Assembly: GCA_019112895.1 (NCBI GenBank)
Contig: DXIM01000182.1
Span: forward strand, 1 to 35,614
Length of the DNA stretch: 35,614 nucleotides
Reading direction: 5' to 3'
Source: Candidatus Stackebrandtia faecavium
GTDB taxonomy: Bacteria; Actinomycetota; Actinomycetes; Mycobacteriales; Micromonosporaceae
Each line of letters begins with the position of its first letter. The first letter of the stretch is position 1. Below are positions 33,908-35,614 of the stretch, one piece after another. A model generated the notes under the pieces. That model did not search any database and had not been told where the DNA came from. It was given only the letters and a program-made list of their open reading frames with translations. The translations under genes were made by a program, and so were the position numbers.

Positions 33908-34714
33908 TCACTCACGACACAGTTCCCAACACACCACGGCGGCACTGGCCGCAACGTTCAACGAGTCGACCTCGCGTTGCATAGGGATACGCACTGTCGT
34001 ATCGGCCAAATCCTGAGACGACGCGGTCAAGCCATCGCCTTCGGCTCCGAACATGAGAGCGGGACGACGACGCATCTGCGTCGGCAGCTGCTGTATCGGC
34101 ATCGCGTCCGCATCCGGTGTCAGAGCCAACAGGTTGAATCCCGCGGCGCGCACATCGTCCAAACCGGCCGGCCAATCATCTACATAGGCGTATGGCAGGG
34201 CAAAGACCTCGCCCATGCTCACGCGCACACTGCGTCGATACAAGGGGTCGGCGCACGTGCGGGTCAGCAGAACGGCATCGATACCTAGGGCAGCGGCAGA
34301 ACGGAACACCGCACCAATGTTGGTGTGGTTGTTGATCCCTTCCAAGATGAGCATCCGCCGCGCCTGGTTCATCACCTCACGCCAGTCGGGCAATGTCTGA
34401 CGGTGGAACGACGCCAGCAGCCCACGGTGCACATGGAACCCCGTGATCGCCTCCAGAACGTTGGGGGCTGCCGTGTAGCACGGCGCATCACCGACTAGCG
34501 GCTCCACCTCGTCGCCGCGTTTAGCATCGACGAGGGCGGAACGCATCTGGTATCCCGCGCGCAGGGCCCGTTCGATCACCAGGCGCCCCTCGCCGATGAA
34601 CAAGCCGTTGGGCGGCTCGAAACGCGTTCGCAACGGCAGGTCCGTCAGGCAGCGGTAATCGCTGATGCGTGCGTCTTCGGGATCGGTGATATGGATCGGC
34701 ACGGTTACAGTCAA
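33908..34714 (-). CDS. SpoU/TrmH family RNA 2'-O-methyltransferase
   Basis: A SPOUT-class methyltransferase of 268 residues. The three family motifs are intact: motif 1 NHTNIGAVFRSAAALG, motif 2 ALMFGAEGDGL, and motif 3 IPMQREVDSLNVAASAAV, which form the knotted SAM site. The N-terminal part (IGEGRLVIERALRAGYQMRSALVD) is the L30e-like substrate-binding domain. The start is TTG at 34714: GGGAAGG sits 8 nt upstream, which decides it over the GTG at 34702. The target (tRNA or rRNA position) cannot be told. It lies 37 nt downstream of the DUF5107-like gene. Confidence 0.9.
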   Translation of the reverse strand: MTVTVPIHITDPEDARISDYRCLTDLPLRTRFEPPNGLFIGEGRLVIERALRAGYQMRSALVDAKRGDEVEPLVGDAPCYTAAPNVLEAITGFHVHRGLLASFHRQTLPDWREVMNQARRMLILEGINNHTNIGAVFRSAAALGIDAVLLTRTCADPLYRRSVRVSMGEVFALPYAYVDDWPAGLDDVRAAGFNLLALTPDADAMPIQQLPTQMRRRPALMFGAEGDGLTASSQDLADTTVRIPMQREVDSLNVAASAAVVCWELCRE

Positions 34715-34751
34715 CCAGCCGGCCTTCCCGCCGCAGCGCAGGCTCCAGCGC

Positions 34752-35614
34752 TCAATCGTGCATTCGAAAGTCGAAGCGCGCAGGCAGCGGATGTTTCTCG
34801 GCAGCGCGACGACGGATCTGAGGCGTCACGGGGCTGTCGCCGGCTTCGCGCAGCGCCACGAAATCGAACCACAGCTCGTCCAGGGAAACCTCCCCTTCTC
34901 GCAGGTCGACGACCTGGAAGTCCGATTCAAAGATGCTCTGTGCGATCTCGACGTCGCCGGCCGCCACCGCTGCGCGCAGCTGCTGCAGCTGGACCCGACC
35001 GTGTTCACGCACCCGACGTGACGTCCCGGCGATGAGTTCAAGGGCCGCGACCGACCGGTCCGCCGCGATCAGCGTGGCGGCCGCCTCAGCGATGAGACGC
35101 CACTCATTGGGGAGCATCGCGGCCGCCTGCAGGTAGCGTTCACAGGCACGCGCCCACGCGGCCTGGGCCGCATCCGGGTCCGCCGCGTCGCGCGCCTGTG
35201 TGCTGTCCGCGGCCGCGAGACAGCGCAACGCCCACGGGTTGGGCCGCGCCGCGCAGGAGGCTCGCCACGCGCGGTACGCGGCATCAGGATCGTCATCGGC
35301 CGAGGCGGCCACACCGCGCAGATACAGTCCATGCCAGTCGCCAGCGAGCTCGGCACAGTCCAGGAGCCTTCGCCACTGCGGTCCGGACACGAACGCTGCC
35401 GGCGCCTGCGATGACGACGGTTGTTCCAGCCGTCCCGTCTCCAGGAACCGCTGCCATGGCTGCTGTGCGTCGCCCAATGTCGAATCGGCGAACGGCATCC
35501 CCGGTTCATCGAGCGGCCGCTGTCCGCATGCGCGTCGACGCTTCTGTTCCAGGGCGCCCCAACCCGAACCGACCTGCAGGATCTGTTCGGGTTCACGACG
35601 CCAGACGCTGCGCC
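34752..35614 (-). CDS. C-terminal part of a DUF5107/TPR-like protein, cut by window edge
   Basis: The frame is open to the window end, so the true start lies beyond 35614. About 286 residues are visible. The upstream part reads QILQVGSGWGALEQKRR, the PLDEPGMPF segment, then PWQRFLETGRLEQP, which I recall from DUF5107 proteins of actinobacteria. The rest is alpha-helical, with TPR-like repeats rich in Ala (DDDPDAAYRAWRASCAARPNPWALRCLA, AWARACERYLQAAAMLPNEW, VEIAQSIFESDFQVVDLREG). Full-length family members have over a thousand residues and are thought to act on carbohydrates; function unknown. A Met at 35498 is internal, not the start. Confidence 0.7.
   Translation of the reverse strand, partial: RSVWRREPEQILQVGSGWGALEQKRRRACGQRPLDEPGMPFADSTLGDAQQPWQRFLETGRLEQPSSSQAPAAFVSGPQWRRLLDCAELAGDWHGLYLRGVAASADDDPDAAYRAWRASCAARPNPWALRCLAAADSTQARDAADPDAAQAAWARACERYLQAAAMLPNEWRLIAEAAATLIAADRSVAALELIAGTSRRVREHGRVQLQQLRAAVAAGDVEIAQSIFESDFQVVDLREGEVSLDELWFDFVALREAGDSPVTPQIRRRAAEKHPLPARFDFRMHD

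Noticed and set aside
1-35614. CRISPR array, prophage, restriction-modification or classical defence system
   Set aside because: No regular repeat-spacer array, no cas, no integrase, no phage structural genes and no restriction or toxin-antitoxin genes were seen.

Overview
The window looks like chromosomal DNA from a high-GC actinobacterium. It carries a mraZ-rsmH-ftsL-pbpB division block, the MurT/GatD lipid II amidation pair, a DUF5703 protein beside an M20 peptidase, an NgcEFG-type sugar ABC transporter, and possible type VII secretion (ESX-like) proteins. Base composition is only moderately GC-rich, and the mix of genes would fit Glycomycetaceae or a relative. That lineage call is an inference and is weak.

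Layout. 1-2110: an amidase whose 3' half is strikingly G-poor, then a Gly-Cys-Val tRNA operon on the minus strand with a recognisable promoter. 2188-5178: an Ogt-type DNA methyltransferase and Tex, both on plus. 5230-9540: the start of the dcw cluster on minus (mraZ, rsmH, ftsL, pbpB). Three MraZ boxes at exact 10-bp spacing lie upstream of mraZ. A folded leader between mraZ and rsmH fits the actinobacterial mraW RNA motif. The cluster ends at pbpB instead of continuing into murE, and faces tex across a strong hairpin. 9779-11726: murT-gatD, divergent from mraZ. 11788-16572: DUF5703 protein, M20 peptidase, a beta-propeller lactonase-like protein, a KhtT/KhtU-type cation/proton antiporter pair and a thioredoxin.

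16879-21601 is an accessory segment. It starts at a tRNA-Leu with its own terminator and continues with a decayed IS701-family transposase. Next come two co-oriented proteins with WXG/EspC-like features, which I read as candidate ESX substrates. After a perfect 19-bp hairpin, a lipoprotein and an unrecognised cytosolic protein follow on the opposite strand. This is the part most likely to hold undescribed biology.

21868-33896 is mostly carbohydrate salvage: a Cys-rich small protein, a GH38 alpha-mannosidase, an APH-fold kinase, a C45-type Ntn hydrolase, then rpiR-SIS-ngcE-ngcF-ngcG on minus with a BadF-type amino-sugar kinase divergent from the regulator. The set suggests uptake and phosphorylation of N-acetylglucosamine or chitobiose-like sugars under RpiR control, next to glycan trimming by the mannosidase. 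The window closes with a SpoU-family RNA methyltransferase and the 3' part of a DUF5107/TPR-like protein cut by the window edge.
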